This document shows, one piece after another, positions 16,940 through 25,860 of a stretch of 64,000 nt of DNA (position 1 is the stretch's first letter; each line of letters opens with the position of its first letter). The notes under the pieces are model-generated. The model saw only the letters and a list, made by a program, of their open reading frames with translations, had not been told where the DNA came from and did not search any database. Made by a program: the position numbers and the translations under genes. This stretch comes from Cellulomonas sp. ES6 (lineage in GTDB: Bacteria; Actinomycetota; Actinomycetes; Actinomycetales; Cellulomonadaceae): positions 3,162,001 through 3,226,000 of the forward strand of contig NZ_CP125655.1 of NCBI RefSeq assembly GCF_030053835.1, written 5' to 3'.

Positions 16940-19318
16940 ATGAAGACAACGAGAACGGCATACGTCAAGGGAGCGGCGGTCGTCGCAGGGGCCGCCCTGT
17001 TCGCCCTCACGGCGTGCTCGCCCGGCTCCTCCGACGAGGACAGCTCCGCAGGCAGCTCCTTCACCACCCGCGAGGTCTCCGACGGCACGACGGACTTCGT
17101 CGTCGTCACCAACCCGGGCGACGGCCCCGTCCTGTCGTACGGCAAGGACAGCGGCATCGAGCTGCTCACCGAGGAGGTCGACGGCCAGGAGCTCGCGTTC
17201 AAGGACATGAACGGCAACGGCGAGCTCGACACGTGGGAGGACTGGCGGGAGTCCGCGCAGGACCGCGCGGCCGACCTCGCCGGGGACCTGTCGATCGAGC
17301 AGATCGCCGGCCTCATGCTGTTCAGCTCGCACGAGCGCTCGCCCGCGGACGGGATCACGGACGCGCAGAAGGAGTACATGTCGCAGTCGCGCCTGCGCAA
17401 CGTGCTCAACGCGGGCCCGAACGACGTCGAGGCGAACGTCACCTGGTCCAACCAGCTCCAGGCGTACGCCGAGGAGCTCGCGACGGAGGACGAGCCGTAC
17501 GTCCCCGTGAACTTCAGCTCCGACCCGCGCTCCACCGCCGAGAGCGGCGGCAACTACAACGCGTCCGGCGACATCTCGCGCTGGCCGTCGAACCTGGGCC
17601 TCGCGGCGACGTTCGACACCGAGACGATGACCGCGTTCGCGCAGACCGTGTCGGAGGAGTACCGCGCCCTGGGCATCGGCACCGCGCTGAGCCCGCAGAT
17701 CGACCTGGCGACCGAGCCGCGCTGGCTGCGCGTCGACGGCACGTTCGGGGAGAACGTCGAGCTCGCGAGCGAGATGGCGAAGGCCTACGTGGACGGCTTC
17801 CAGACCACGCCGGGCACCGAGGGCTGGGGCTCCGAGTCGGTCAACGCGATGATCAAGCACTGGGCCGGTGACGGTCCGGGCGAGGGCGGCCGCGAGTCGC
17901 ACACCGAGGCCGGCAAGTACGGCGTCTACCCGGGTGACAACTTCGACGCGCACGCCGAGGTGTTCCTCGGTGCGATGGACTCCGCCGCGGTCATGACGGC
18001 CTACTCCGTCGCGCTCGACGCGGACGGCCAGCCGCTCGGTGGCGGGGACCGCATGGGCAGCGCCTACGACTCGTACCGCACGGGCCTGCTGCGGGAGAAC
18101 TTCACCGGCGTGGTCGTCACCGACTGGGGCGTGACGGCGGGCGGGAACACCGACCCCGACGCGCTCATCGGCACCTCCTGGGGCGCCGACGACCTGACCG
18201 TCGAGGAGCGCCACTACGCGATCCTGAAGAACGGCGTCGACATGTTCGGCGGCAACAACGCGGTCGAGCCGGTGCTCGCGGCGTACGACATGTGGCAGGC
18301 CGACTTCGAGGCCGGCGAGAACGACGTCGACGCCGACACCCGGTTCCAGGAGTCCGGCACCCGCATCCTCACGATGCTGTTCCAGCCCGGCCTGTACGAG
18401 AACCCGTACCTCGACCTCGAGCACTCGAAGGAGGTCGTGGCCAGCCAGGACAAGCTCGACGCCGGCTACCAGGCGCAGCTCGACTCGGTGGTCATGCTGA
18501 AGAACGACGCCGACACGATCGCGGCCGCCGAGGCGGGCGACTGGTCCGACAAGACGGTCTACATCCCGCGGAACTTCGACACCGGGCAGGCCGGCCTGTT
18601 CGGCCCGGGCGAGTACAGCGAGGGTCCCGGTCTGACCGTCGAGATCGCCGAGCAGTACTTCGCGGAGGTCGTCACGGACGAGGCCGTCGAGGACGCGGAC
18701 GGCAAGGTCACGAGCTACACCGCTCCCGACCTGTCCGACGTGGACCTGGTGCTCGTCGGCATGGACAGCCCCAGCAGCGGCGCCGTGTTCGCGAACTCGG
18801 GTCACGACGAGGAGACCGGCGAGTGGTACCCGCTGTCGCTCCAGTACCGCCCCTACACGGCTGACGGCGAGAACGTCCGGAAGGTCTCGATCTCCGGCGA
18901 CATCCTCCCGGACGGCACGCAGGAGAACCGGTCGTACTTCGGCCACACGTCGCGGACCTCGAACGAGTCGGACCTCGACGCGTTCGAGCGGGCCGTGGCC
19001 GCCGTCGAGGCGTCCGGCAAGGACATCCCGGTCATCACCGTCCTGAAGGCGAAGAACCCGACCGTCCCGGCCGAGTTCGAGGCGAAGTCCGACGCGATCC
19101 TCGTGGGCTTCGGCGTCAGCGACCAGGCGCTCATCGAGACCGCGATGGGCCTCAACGAGCCGCAGGGCCGCCTGCCGATCGGCTTCCCGGCGTCCATGGA
19201 CGCGGTCGAGAAGCAGCTCGAGGACGTCCAGGAGGACACGGAGCCGTACGTCGACTCGGCGGGCAACGCCTACGAGTTCGGCTTCGGCCTGAACTACGCG
19301 GGTCCGGTCACGGACTGA
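16940..19318 (+). CDS. Secreted lipoprotein GH3 glycoside hydrolase
   Basis: A 792-residue family 3 glycosidase (beta-glucosidase-like; exact sugar unknown) predicted to be a lipoprotein: signal peptide ending in lipobox LTAC with Cys26. After a linker comes an EF-hand-like loop DMNGNGELDTWE (89-100), which some GH3 relatives share, then the (beta/alpha)8 domain with KHWAGDGPGEGGRESH and the catalytic nucleophile Asp395 in VVVTDWG. The GH3 C-terminal domain follows (SVVMLKND, LVGMDSP). The ATG at 16940 has GGGAAGG upstream. Strong hairpins follow its stop. Local repeats suggest LytTR control. Confidence 0.92.
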   Translation: MKTTRTAYVKGAAVVAGAALFALTACSPGSSDEDSSAGSSFTTREVSDGTTDFVVVTNPGDGPVLSYGKDSGIELLTEEVDGQELAFKDMNGNGELDTWEDWRESAQDRAADLAGDLSIEQIAGLMLFSSHERSPADGITDAQKEYMSQSRLRNVLNAGPNDVEANVTWSNQLQAYAEELATEDEPYVPVNFSSDPRSTAESGGNYNASGDISRWPSNLGLAATFDTETMTAFAQTVSEEYRALGIGTALSPQIDLATEPRWLRVDGTFGENVELASEMAKAYVDGFQTTPGTEGWGSESVNAMIKHWAGDGPGEGGRESHTEAGKYGVYPGDNFDAHAEVFLGAMDSAAVMTAYSVALDADGQPLGGGDRMGSAYDSYRTGLLRENFTGVVVTDWGVTAGGNTDPDALIGTSWGADDLTVEERHYAILKNGVDMFGGNNAVEPVLAAYDMWQADFEAGENDVDADTRFQESGTRILTMLFQPGLYENPYLDLEHSKEVVASQDKLDAGYQAQLDSVVMLKNDADTIAAAEAGDWSDKTVYIPRNFDTGQAGLFGPGEYSEGPGLTVEIAEQYFAEVVTDEAVEDADGKVTSYTAPDLSDVDLVLVGMDSPSSGAVFANSGHDEETGEWYPLSLQYRPYTADGENVRKVSISGDILPDGTQENRSYFGHTSRTSNESDLDAFERAVAAVEASGKDIPVITVLKAKNPTVPAEFEAKSDAILVGFGVSDQALIETAMGLNEPQGRLPIGFPASMDAVEKQLEDVQEDTEPYVDSAGNAYEFGFGLNYAGPVTD

Positions 19319-19331
19319 CCCGTCCCGCCTC

Positions 19332-19365
19332 CCCGGGGCGGTCGGCACACGCCGGCCGCCCCGGG
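19332..19365 (+). terminator. GC-rich hairpin after GH3 gene 1
   Basis: A 15-bp stem (one G-T pair) with loop ACAC begins 13 bases after the stop codon: left arm CCCGGGGCGGTCGGC at 19332-19346, right arm at 19351-19365. No T-run follows, which is common for terminators in this type of genome. Confidence 0.6.
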
Positions 19366-19372
19366 CGGGACC

Positions 19373-19395
19373 GGCCGCGGGGTGGGCCCGCGGCC
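19373..19395 (+). terminator. Second hairpin before the small lipoprotein gene
   Basis: Perfect 9-bp arms GGCCGCGGG and CCCGCGGCC around a GTGGG loop. It lies in tandem with the preceding hairpin and 24 bases before the lipoprotein start, so it could attenuate or separate transcription of that gene. Confidence 0.45.
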
Positions 19396-19419
19396 AGCAC
19401 TCACCAAGGAGCGAACGAC

Positions 19420-19839
19420 GTGAAGCGCAACAAGGCCCTGACGACCGGCCTCTCCCTCGTGGTCGCCCTCACGGGCGTCTTCGGCCTGGCCGCGTGCGGC
19501 AGCGACGACAGCGGCAGCACCGGCGGGACCTCGTCCGAGCAGCAGGCGGCGTCGGAGTCCGACATCGCGGAGGACCTGGAGAACGCCCGGAAGGCCGTCG
19601 CCGACGCCCTGGCCGAGGACGACTCCTGGGCCCAGATCATGCTGGCGAGCGACGTGCAGGCGCCGACCGTGAAGTACGGCCTGCTGGTCGTGCCCTACAC
19701 CTACTCCGACGCCGCGTCCCGCATCCAGGGGACCATCACCATCGACGGCGGGAAGTACACGATCGACGGCGACTCCGCCGCGACCGGCCAGACCTGGCAG
19801 ATCGACCAGGACGGCACCATCACCGAGGTCACCGAGTAG
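19420..19839 (+). CDS. Small lipoprotein of unknown function
   Basis: A 139-residue predicted lipoprotein, signal peptide ending LAAC with Cys26, followed by a Ser/Gly/Asp linker. The mature part has a helical segment (ESDIAEDLENARKAVADALAEDD) and a small beta-rich region (YGLLVVPYTYSDAASRIQGTITIDGGKYTIDG). I do not recognise the family. The GTG at 19420 has AAGGAG upstream. Its place between two GH3 genes, the first also a lipoprotein, suggests a role at the cell surface with them, perhaps as an accessory or glycan-binding protein; that is inference. Confidence 0.75.
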   Translation: MKRNKALTTGLSLVVALTGVFGLAACGSDDSGSTGGTSSEQQAASESDIAEDLENARKAVADALAEDDSWAQIMLASDVQAPTVKYGLLVVPYTYSDAASRIQGTITIDGGKYTIDGDSAATGQTWQIDQDGTITEVTE

Positions 19840-19855
19840 CGGACGGTACCGGCCG

Positions 19856-19910
19856 ACCGTCGCGCGCGTGCGCCCGCCCGAGGGGGCCGGCGCACGCGCA
19901 CGGCGACGGT
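19856..19910 (+). terminator. Long imperfect hairpin after the small lipoprotein gene
   Basis: The left arm (19856-19874) pairs with 19889-19899 and 19903-19910, with a three-base bulge on the right side, to give a stem of about 19 bp. It starts 17 bases after the lipoprotein stop. Its right foot overlaps the first repeat of the LytTR-like site, so termination and the next promoter abut. Confidence 0.55.
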
Positions 19911-19973
19911 CCGTGCCGCAGAAACGACCGATCGTCCGGCCCGTCCGGACGACCCGGAACCCGCACCTAACCT
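19905..19973 (+). promoter_or_regulatory. LytTR-like direct repeat pair and -10 box, GH3 gene 2
   Basis: GACGGTCCGTGCCGC (19905) and GACCGATCGTCCGGC (19926) start 21 bp apart and match the pattern seen before GH3 gene 1. TAACCT at 19968-19973 is the -10 candidate, 42 bp after the start of the second repeat. GAGGAGG at about 19991 and the GTG start at 20004 follow. Confidence 0.6.
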
Positions 19974-20003
19974 GATCGCCGGCCGCACTCGAGGAGGACT
20001 GCA

Positions 20004-23000
20004 GTGAACGCCAGGGCGAAGAACGCCGACCGCGCGAAGAAGCGGATGTCGAACAAGAAGTTCCTGGGGATCTGGGTCCCCGTGCTCGCCCTGCTCACCG
20101 TGGTGACGGTCGTGGCGAACGTGGCGCTGGTCGTCGCGGGCGGCTGGGTCGCGTCCCAGCTCGGCTCCGGGACGTACGAGTTCACCAACTCCGCCGAGTC
20201 GGCGGACTGGGACACGGAGTACTACAGCTCGGACTACGACGGCATCGACGAGGTCGACGAGGCCGCGAAGGCGCTCGTCGAGGAGATCTCCGGCGCCGGC
20301 ATCGTCCTGGCGAAGAACGAGCAGGCCGCGCTGCCGCTGGCCGCGGGCGCGAAGGTCACCATGCTGGGCCGCGCCGCCGCGGACCCGGTCTTCGGCGGTG
20401 CGGGCTCCGGCTCGGTCGACACCACGACGGCCGTCGACGCGCGCCAGGGGCTCGAGAACGCGGGCTTCGAGGTCAACGACGCCGTCTACTCGGCCATCGA
20501 GGCGTTCGCGGCGGAGAACCCGCGCGGTCACATCGAGATGGACAACCCGGCCGCGTCCTCCTACACGATCGGCGAGATGCCGGTGGACGGCTACGAGGCC
20601 CAGGCGGCCTCGTTCGCGGACTACTCCGACGCCGCCGTGGTCTACCTGGGCCGTCCGGGCGGTGAGGGCGGTGACCTGACCCGCGACATGACGGACTGGG
20701 ACGACAACGCCGAGCCGGGCCAGCACCAGCTGGAGCTGAACAAGGACGAGAAGGACCTGATCGCGCTCGCGACGTCGAGCTTCGACACGGTGGTCGTGGT
20801 CGTCAACGCGTCCACCACGATGGAGATGGGCTCGCTGCAGCAGGACGCCGGGGTCGACGCGATCCTGCTGGCCGGCTCCCCGGGCGCCACGGGCTTCAAC
20901 GCCCTGGGCGGCATCCTGTCCGGTGACGTCAACCCGTCCGGTCGGACCGCCGACGTGTGGGCGGCGGACTTCACGGCCGACCCGACGTTCCAGAACTTCG
21001 GGGGGTACCTGTACGACAACCTGTCGGTGTCGTACCCGGTGTCCTCGATCGAGACGGCGACGTCGAACGCGACGGTGACCGACGAGGCGCCGTTCGTGAA
21101 CTACGCCGAGGGCATCTACATCGGCTACCGGTACTACGAGACCGCGGCGGTCGAGGGGTTCATCGACTACGACGAGGCCGTGGTGTACCCGTTCGGGTAC
21201 GGGCTGTCCTACACGGACTTCGCGTGGGAGGTCACCGACACCCAGGCCGGGGACGTGGACGGCACGATCGCGGTCACGGTCGAGGTCACCAACACCGGTG
21301 ACGTGGCCGGGCGCGACGTCGTGGAGCTCTACTACTCGGCGCCCTACACCCCGGGCGGCATCGAGAAGCCCGAGGTCGTCCTCGGCGGGTTCGACAAGAC
21401 CGGCGTCATCGAGCCGGGCGCGAGCGAGTCCGTCACCATCGAGATCGCGGTGGAGGACATGGCGTCGTACGACTACGCCGACGCCGCCGCCTACGTGCTC
21501 GAGGCCGGCGACTACGAGCTGACCGTCCGCACCGACTCGCACACGGTCGCCGCGGGCACCGAGCCGTTCACCTACACGGTCGACTCCGACGTCGTGTACT
21601 CGGGCGAGAACCACCGCGCGAGCGACGCCGCCGAGGTCACGAACCAGTTCGACGACGTCTCGGCGCAGTTCGTGTCCGAGCCGACCGACGGCAAGATCCT
21701 GTCGATGTCCCGCGCGGACTTCGCCGGCACGTTCCCCACGGCCCCGACGGCCGACCAGCTCGTCGCGGACGACGCGGTGGCCGCCGGCTTCGCTGCCTGG
21801 GACCACGAGGCGGCCGCCGAGGCGTTCGAGGGTGAGATGCCCACGACCGGCGCGGGCACCGACCTGTCCCTGATCGACCTGCGGGGCCTGGCGTTCGACG
21901 ACCCGAAGTGGGACGAGCTGCTCGACTCGCTGACGGTCGGCGAGATGACCGACATGCAGCTCAACGGCGCCTACCAGACGCCGGCGATCGGCTCGATCGG
22001 CAAGCCGGCGACCACCGAGCTCGACGGCCCGGCCGGGTTCTCCTCGTTCATCAACGCGTCCGTCAACGGCGTGGCGTACCCGTCGGAGTTCCTCATCGCG
22101 CAGACGTGGGACGTCGACCTGGGCCACGCCATGGGCCAGATGATCGGCAACGAGGCGCTCGCGAAGAACGTCCAGGGCTGGTACGCCCCGGCGGCGAACC
22201 TGCACCGCTCGCCGTTCGCGGGCCGCAACTTCGAGTACTACTCGGAGGACCCGTACCTGTCCGGCTCGATGATGACGGCGGTCTCCAACGGCGCGGCGAC
22301 GAAGGGCGTGTACACGACGCTCAAGCACTTCGCGCTGAACGACCAGGAGACCAACCGCGTCAACAACGGCATCGCCACCTGGGCCACGGAGCAGACGATC
22401 CGCGAGCTCTACCTGAAGCCGTTCGAGATGGCCGTCAAGGGCGTCACGATGGACGTGTCGTACCTGTCCGACGACGAGGGCACGCGCTCGACCACCACGG
22501 TCGGCTCGACCGCGGTCATGAGCTCGTTCAACCGGATCGGCGCGACGTGGGCCGGCGGCTCCGAGGCGCTCATGACGAACGTGCTGCGGGGCGAGTGGGG
22601 GTTCGAGGGCTTCGCCATCACGGACTTCAACCTGTACCCGTACATGAACCCGAACCAGGCGATCAGCGCCGGCACGGACCTGACCCTGACCTTCCAGCCG
22701 TCGAAGTCCTACGCGGACACCTCGTCGGCCAAGGCGGTCACGGACATCCGGACGGCGACGCACCACATCCTGTACACGGTCGCCAACTCCAACGCGATGA
22801 ACGGGCTCGCTCCGGGGGCGACGGTGTCCTACACGCCGCCGACCTGGGTGTACATCCAGATCATCGCGACGATCGTGATGGGCCTGCTGCTGCTGGCCGG
22901 TGCGTTCCTGGTGACGCGGCGCGTGCTGCGGCACCGGGGGGCGGGCGAGCCCGCCGCCGCGGGCGAGCCGGCGGTCGCCGGTGCCGGCCGCGGGGCCGAC

Positions 23001-23009
23001 GGCCGGTAG
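20004..23009 (+). CDS. Membrane-anchored GH3 glycoside hydrolase with swapped domain order
   Basis: A 1001-residue GH3 enzyme with its domains in reverse order. Hydrophobic helix 21-47 is followed by the GH3 C-terminal domain (GAGIVLAKNEQAALPL), a fibronectin-III-like domain (VEVTNTGDVAGRDVVELYYSAP) and then the catalytic barrel (YAPAANLHRSPFAGRNFEYYSEDPYLSG, KHFALNDQE, nucleophile Asp874 in AITDFN). A second hydrophobic helix lies at 948-970, before a basic, alanine/glycine-rich tail. Both ends should be cytoplasmic and the enzyme outside. Swapped GH3 proteins are known in other bacteria. The substrate is unknown. GTG start after GAGGAGG. Confidence 0.92.
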   Translation: MNARAKNADRAKKRMSNKKFLGIWVPVLALLTVVTVVANVALVVAGGWVASQLGSGTYEFTNSAESADWDTEYYSSDYDGIDEVDEAAKALVEEISGAGIVLAKNEQAALPLAAGAKVTMLGRAAADPVFGGAGSGSVDTTTAVDARQGLENAGFEVNDAVYSAIEAFAAENPRGHIEMDNPAASSYTIGEMPVDGYEAQAASFADYSDAAVVYLGRPGGEGGDLTRDMTDWDDNAEPGQHQLELNKDEKDLIALATSSFDTVVVVVNASTTMEMGSLQQDAGVDAILLAGSPGATGFNALGGILSGDVNPSGRTADVWAADFTADPTFQNFGGYLYDNLSVSYPVSSIETATSNATVTDEAPFVNYAEGIYIGYRYYETAAVEGFIDYDEAVVYPFGYGLSYTDFAWEVTDTQAGDVDGTIAVTVEVTNTGDVAGRDVVELYYSAPYTPGGIEKPEVVLGGFDKTGVIEPGASESVTIEIAVEDMASYDYADAAAYVLEAGDYELTVRTDSHTVAAGTEPFTYTVDSDVVYSGENHRASDAAEVTNQFDDVSAQFVSEPTDGKILSMSRADFAGTFPTAPTADQLVADDAVAAGFAAWDHEAAAEAFEGEMPTTGAGTDLSLIDLRGLAFDDPKWDELLDSLTVGEMTDMQLNGAYQTPAIGSIGKPATTELDGPAGFSSFINASVNGVAYPSEFLIAQTWDVDLGHAMGQMIGNEALAKNVQGWYAPAANLHRSPFAGRNFEYYSEDPYLSGSMMTAVSNGAATKGVYTTLKHFALNDQETNRVNNGIATWATEQTIRELYLKPFEMAVKGVTMDVSYLSDDEGTRSTTTVGSTAVMSSFNRIGATWAGGSEALMTNVLRGEWGFEGFAITDFNLYPYMNPNQAISAGTDLTLTFQPSKSYADTSSAKAVTDIRTATHHILYTVANSNAMNGLAPGATVSYTPPTWVYIQIIATIVMGLLLLAGAFLVTRRVLRHRGAGEPAAAGEPAVAGAGRGADGR

Positions 23010-23026
23010 CAGGCCGACCCGGGCGG

Positions 23027-23058
23027 GTCCCGGGGTGCGCTGCCCCGCACCCCGGGAC
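23027..23058 (+). terminator. Hairpin after GH3 gene 2
   Basis: Perfect 12-bp arms GTCCCGGGGTGC and GCACCCCGGGAC around an 8-base loop, 17 bases after the GH3 stop. First of two terminator-like hairpins in this 348-bp gap. Confidence 0.65.
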
Positions 23059-23070
23059 GACCCCGACCAC

Positions 23071-23120
23071 GCTCCCCGTCAGGCCGGTGGCGCCCACCAC
23101 CGCCGGCCTGACGGGGGAGC
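23071..23120 (+). terminator. Second, longer hairpin after GH3 gene 2
   Basis: A stem of about 17 bp with a single extra G on the right arm. The left arm begins GCTCCCCGTCAGGCCGG at 23071 and the right arm ends at 23120. It backs up the preceding hairpin, insulating GH3 gene 3, which then has its own promoter. Confidence 0.65.
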
Positions 23121-23210
23121 CCCACCGCGCACGACCCCGCGGCCGTCGCGCCGCCGGGGCGGTGCGTGCTGCCCGACGCGAGCCCCGACGGGGCCGTGAC
23201 CTCGGGCGAT

Positions 23211-23280
23211 GACCATTCATGCGCGGGTGACGACGGTTCGTGCACCCGCGCCCCGCGCGGCCGCACGACGGCGGCAGCCT
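23211..23280 (+). promoter_or_regulatory. LytTR-like direct repeat pair and -10 box, GH3 gene 3
   Basis: GACCATTCATGCGCG (23211) and GACGGTTCGTGCACC (23232) again start 21 bp apart. CAGCCT at 23275-23280 lies 43 bp after the second repeat, the same place as the -10 boxes of the other two genes. The rest of the 348-bp gap before the GTG at 23358 holds two hairpins and no gene that I can support. Confidence 0.6.
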
Positions 23281-23357
23281 TCAATCGGGGGCGCTCCGTC
23301 GCACCCCGCGAGCAGTCAGGGACGACGACGTCGCCCTCCAGCAACCAAGGAGACACC

Positions 23358-25823
23358 GTGCGACTCCACGGCGAGGACGCCGCCACCACCTCCGGGGGCG
23401 GGACCCACGTGACGACCGAGAGCCTGACGCTGCTGGAGAAGGCTGCGCTGCTGACGGGCAAGACGGTCTGGGAGAGCCGGGACCTGCCGCGGCACGGGGT
23501 GCGGTCGTTGTGGTTGGCGGACGGTCCGCACGGGGTACGCAAGCAGCTGGGTGCGGCTGATCACCTCGGCATCGCGGCGTCGCAGCCGGCGACGTGCTTC
23601 CCGACGGCGGCGGCGGTGGCGAACACGTGGGACGTGGAGCTGGCCGAGCGGGTGGGTGCTGCGTTGGGTGCGGAGGCCGCGGCGCAGGGCGTGGACGTGC
23701 TGCTGGGCCCGGGCCTGAACATCAAGCGCTCGCCGTTGGGCGGGCGGAACTTCGAGTACTTCTCGGAGGACCCGCTGCTGGCCGGGCGGATGGCGGCGGG
23801 GTACGTGCGGGGTATCCAGTCCCGGGGGGTGGCGGCGTGCCCGAAGCACTACGCGGCGAACTCCCAGGAGCTGCGGCGCATGGTGTCGGACTCCGTGGTG
23901 GACGAGCGCACGCTGCGGGAGATCTACCTGTCGGCGTTCGGGATCGTGGTGACGCAGGCCCGTCCCCGGTCGGTGATGTCGTCGTACAACCTGGTCAACG
24001 GGGTGTATGCGCATGAGGACCCGTTCCTGCTGGGCACGGTCCTGCGCGAGGAGTGGGGCTTCGACGGCGCGGTGATCTCCGACTGGGGCGGCTCGAACGA
24101 CGTGGTCGCCGCGGTCGCCGCCGGGGGCACCCTGGAGATGCCCGCCGCGGGCCTGGACTCCGCGCGTCAGGTGGTCGACGCCGTGCGCACCGGCCGGATC
24201 ACGCAGGCCGACGTCGACGCCCGTGCGGCCGAGGTGCTGCGCCTGGTCGCCGACGCGCGCCGCAGCCCGGCGCCGGAGGTGGACCCGCTCGAGCAGCACG
24301 CCCTGGCCCGGGAGGTCGCCGCGCGCTCCGCGGTGCTGCTGAAGAACGACGACGCGCTGCTGCCGCTGGCGCCCGGGACCCGCGTGGCCGTGGTCGGCGA
24401 CTTCGCCCGCACGCCGCGGTACCAGGGCGCCGGGTCCTCGGCCGTCAACCCGACCCGGCTGGACTCGGTGCTCGACGTGATCGGGGACTCGGGGCTGGAG
24501 ATGACGGCGTTCGCCGCCGGGTTCCGGCGCGACGGCACCCCGGACGCCGCGCTGCGCGCCGAGGCCGTCGAGGCGGCGCGCGGCGCCGACGTGGCCCTGC
24601 TGTTCCTCGGCCTGGACGAGATCGCGGAGTCCGAGGGCCTGGACCGCTCGACCCTCGCGCTGCACGCCGCGCAGGTCGAGGTGCTGCGCGCGGTCGCCGA
24701 GGTCAACCCCCGCACGGTCGTGGTGCTGGCGGGCGGCGGCGTCGTGGAGGTGCCGTGGCTCGGGTCCGCGCAGGCCCTCGTGCACGGGTTCCTCGCCGGG
24801 CAGGCGGGCGCGGGCGGGCTGCTCGACGTCCTCACGGGCGTCGTCAACCCCTCGGGCCACCTGGCGGAGACCGTCCCCGTGGTGCTGGCCGACACCCCGA
24901 CCGCCGGGACGTTCCCCGCGCAGGGTCGGACGGCGGAGTACCGGGAGGGGCTGTACGTCGGCTACCGGTACTACGCGACGGCCGGCGTGCCGGTGGCGTT
25001 CCCGTTCGGGTTCGGCCTGTCGTACACGACGTTCGCGCACTCCGGCCTGTCGGCGACGGCGGACGCCGCGACGGTGACGGTGACCAACACCGGCCCGGTG
25101 GCGGGCGCGGACGTGGTGCAGGTGTACGTGTCCCGGGTGTCGCCCGGGGTGCACCGTCCCGCGCGGACGCTCGCGGGGTTCGCGCGCGTCGAGCTGGAGC
25201 CGGGGGAGTCCGCGACCGTGACGGTCCCGCTCGGGGAGGCGGCGTTCCGGCACTGGGACGTCGCGTCCGGGGCCTGGCAGGTGGAGTCCGGCACGTGGCG
25301 TGTCCTGGCGGGTGCGCACGTGGACGACCTGCCGCTGTCGGCCGAGATCGAGGTCGCCGGCACCGTCCCGGCGCGTTCGGAGGACCTGCCCGAGCGCTAC
25401 CGCACCGGCGACGTGCAGGACGTGCCGGACGCGGACTTCGCCGCGCTGCTGGGCCGGCCGCTGCCGTCGGCGGCGTGGTCGGGGCCGCTGACGGTGAACG
25501 ACCCGCTGTCCGCGATGGCCGGCGCCCGTTCGCCGCTCGCCCGTCTCGCGTACCGGGTGCTGGCGTGGCGGCGGGACGTCGCGGACGGCCGCGGGAAGCC
25601 CGACCTCAACATCCTGTTCCTGCTCAACATGCCGTTCCGCGCGATCGGGAAGATGACCAACGGCATGGTCGACGCCGCGACGGTGGACGGGATCGTCCGC
25701 ATCGTCAACGGCCACCTCTTCTCGGGGACGGGCGCCACGGTGCGCGCCTTCCTCCGCAACCGCCGCGCCAACCGGCGCACCGCCCGGCAGCTCGCCGGCG
25801 ACGCCCCCGGCCGCAGCGCCTGA
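23358..25823 (+). CDS. Cytoplasmic GH3 beta-glycosidase with C-terminal extension
   Basis: An 821-residue GH3 enzyme in the usual domain order: catalytic barrel with ADGPHGVRKQ, KRSPLGGRNFEYFSEDP, KHYAANSQE and nucleophile Asp242 in VISDWGG; then the C-terminal domain (YQGAGSSAVNPT), a fibronectin-III-like domain (GFGLSYTTFAHS) and an extra tail (about 710-821, NILFLLNMPFRAIGKMTNGM). There is no signal peptide. The GTG at 23358 has AAGGAGA upstream; a GTG at 23409 is a possible alternative. It heads an operon with the GtrA-like and glycosyltransferase genes (37-base gap), so its substrate may be an internal or recycled oligosaccharide. Confidence 0.92.
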   Translation: MRLHGEDAATTSGGGTHVTTESLTLLEKAALLTGKTVWESRDLPRHGVRSLWLADGPHGVRKQLGAADHLGIAASQPATCFPTAAAVANTWDVELAERVGAALGAEAAAQGVDVLLGPGLNIKRSPLGGRNFEYFSEDPLLAGRMAAGYVRGIQSRGVAACPKHYAANSQELRRMVSDSVVDERTLREIYLSAFGIVVTQARPRSVMSSYNLVNGVYAHEDPFLLGTVLREEWGFDGAVISDWGGSNDVVAAVAAGGTLEMPAAGLDSARQVVDAVRTGRITQADVDARAAEVLRLVADARRSPAPEVDPLEQHALAREVAARSAVLLKNDDALLPLAPGTRVAVVGDFARTPRYQGAGSSAVNPTRLDSVLDVIGDSGLEMTAFAAGFRRDGTPDAALRAEAVEAARGADVALLFLGLDEIAESEGLDRSTLALHAAQVEVLRAVAEVNPRTVVVLAGGGVVEVPWLGSAQALVHGFLAGQAGAGGLLDVLTGVVNPSGHLAETVPVVLADTPTAGTFPAQGRTAEYREGLYVGYRYYATAGVPVAFPFGFGLSYTTFAHSGLSATADAATVTVTNTGPVAGADVVQVYVSRVSPGVHRPARTLAGFARVELEPGESATVTVPLGEAAFRHWDVASGAWQVESGTWRVLAGAHVDDLPLSAEIEVAGTVPARSEDLPERYRTGDVQDVPDADFAALLGRPLPSAAWSGPLTVNDPLSAMAGARSPLARLAYRVLAWRRDVADGRGKPDLNILFLLNMPFRAIGKMTNGMVDAATVDGIVRIVNGHLFSGTGATVRAFLRNRRANRRTARQLAGDAPGRSA

Positions 25824-25860
25824 CCGTGCCTGCGTCCCACCCGAACGAGAGAGACCTGCG

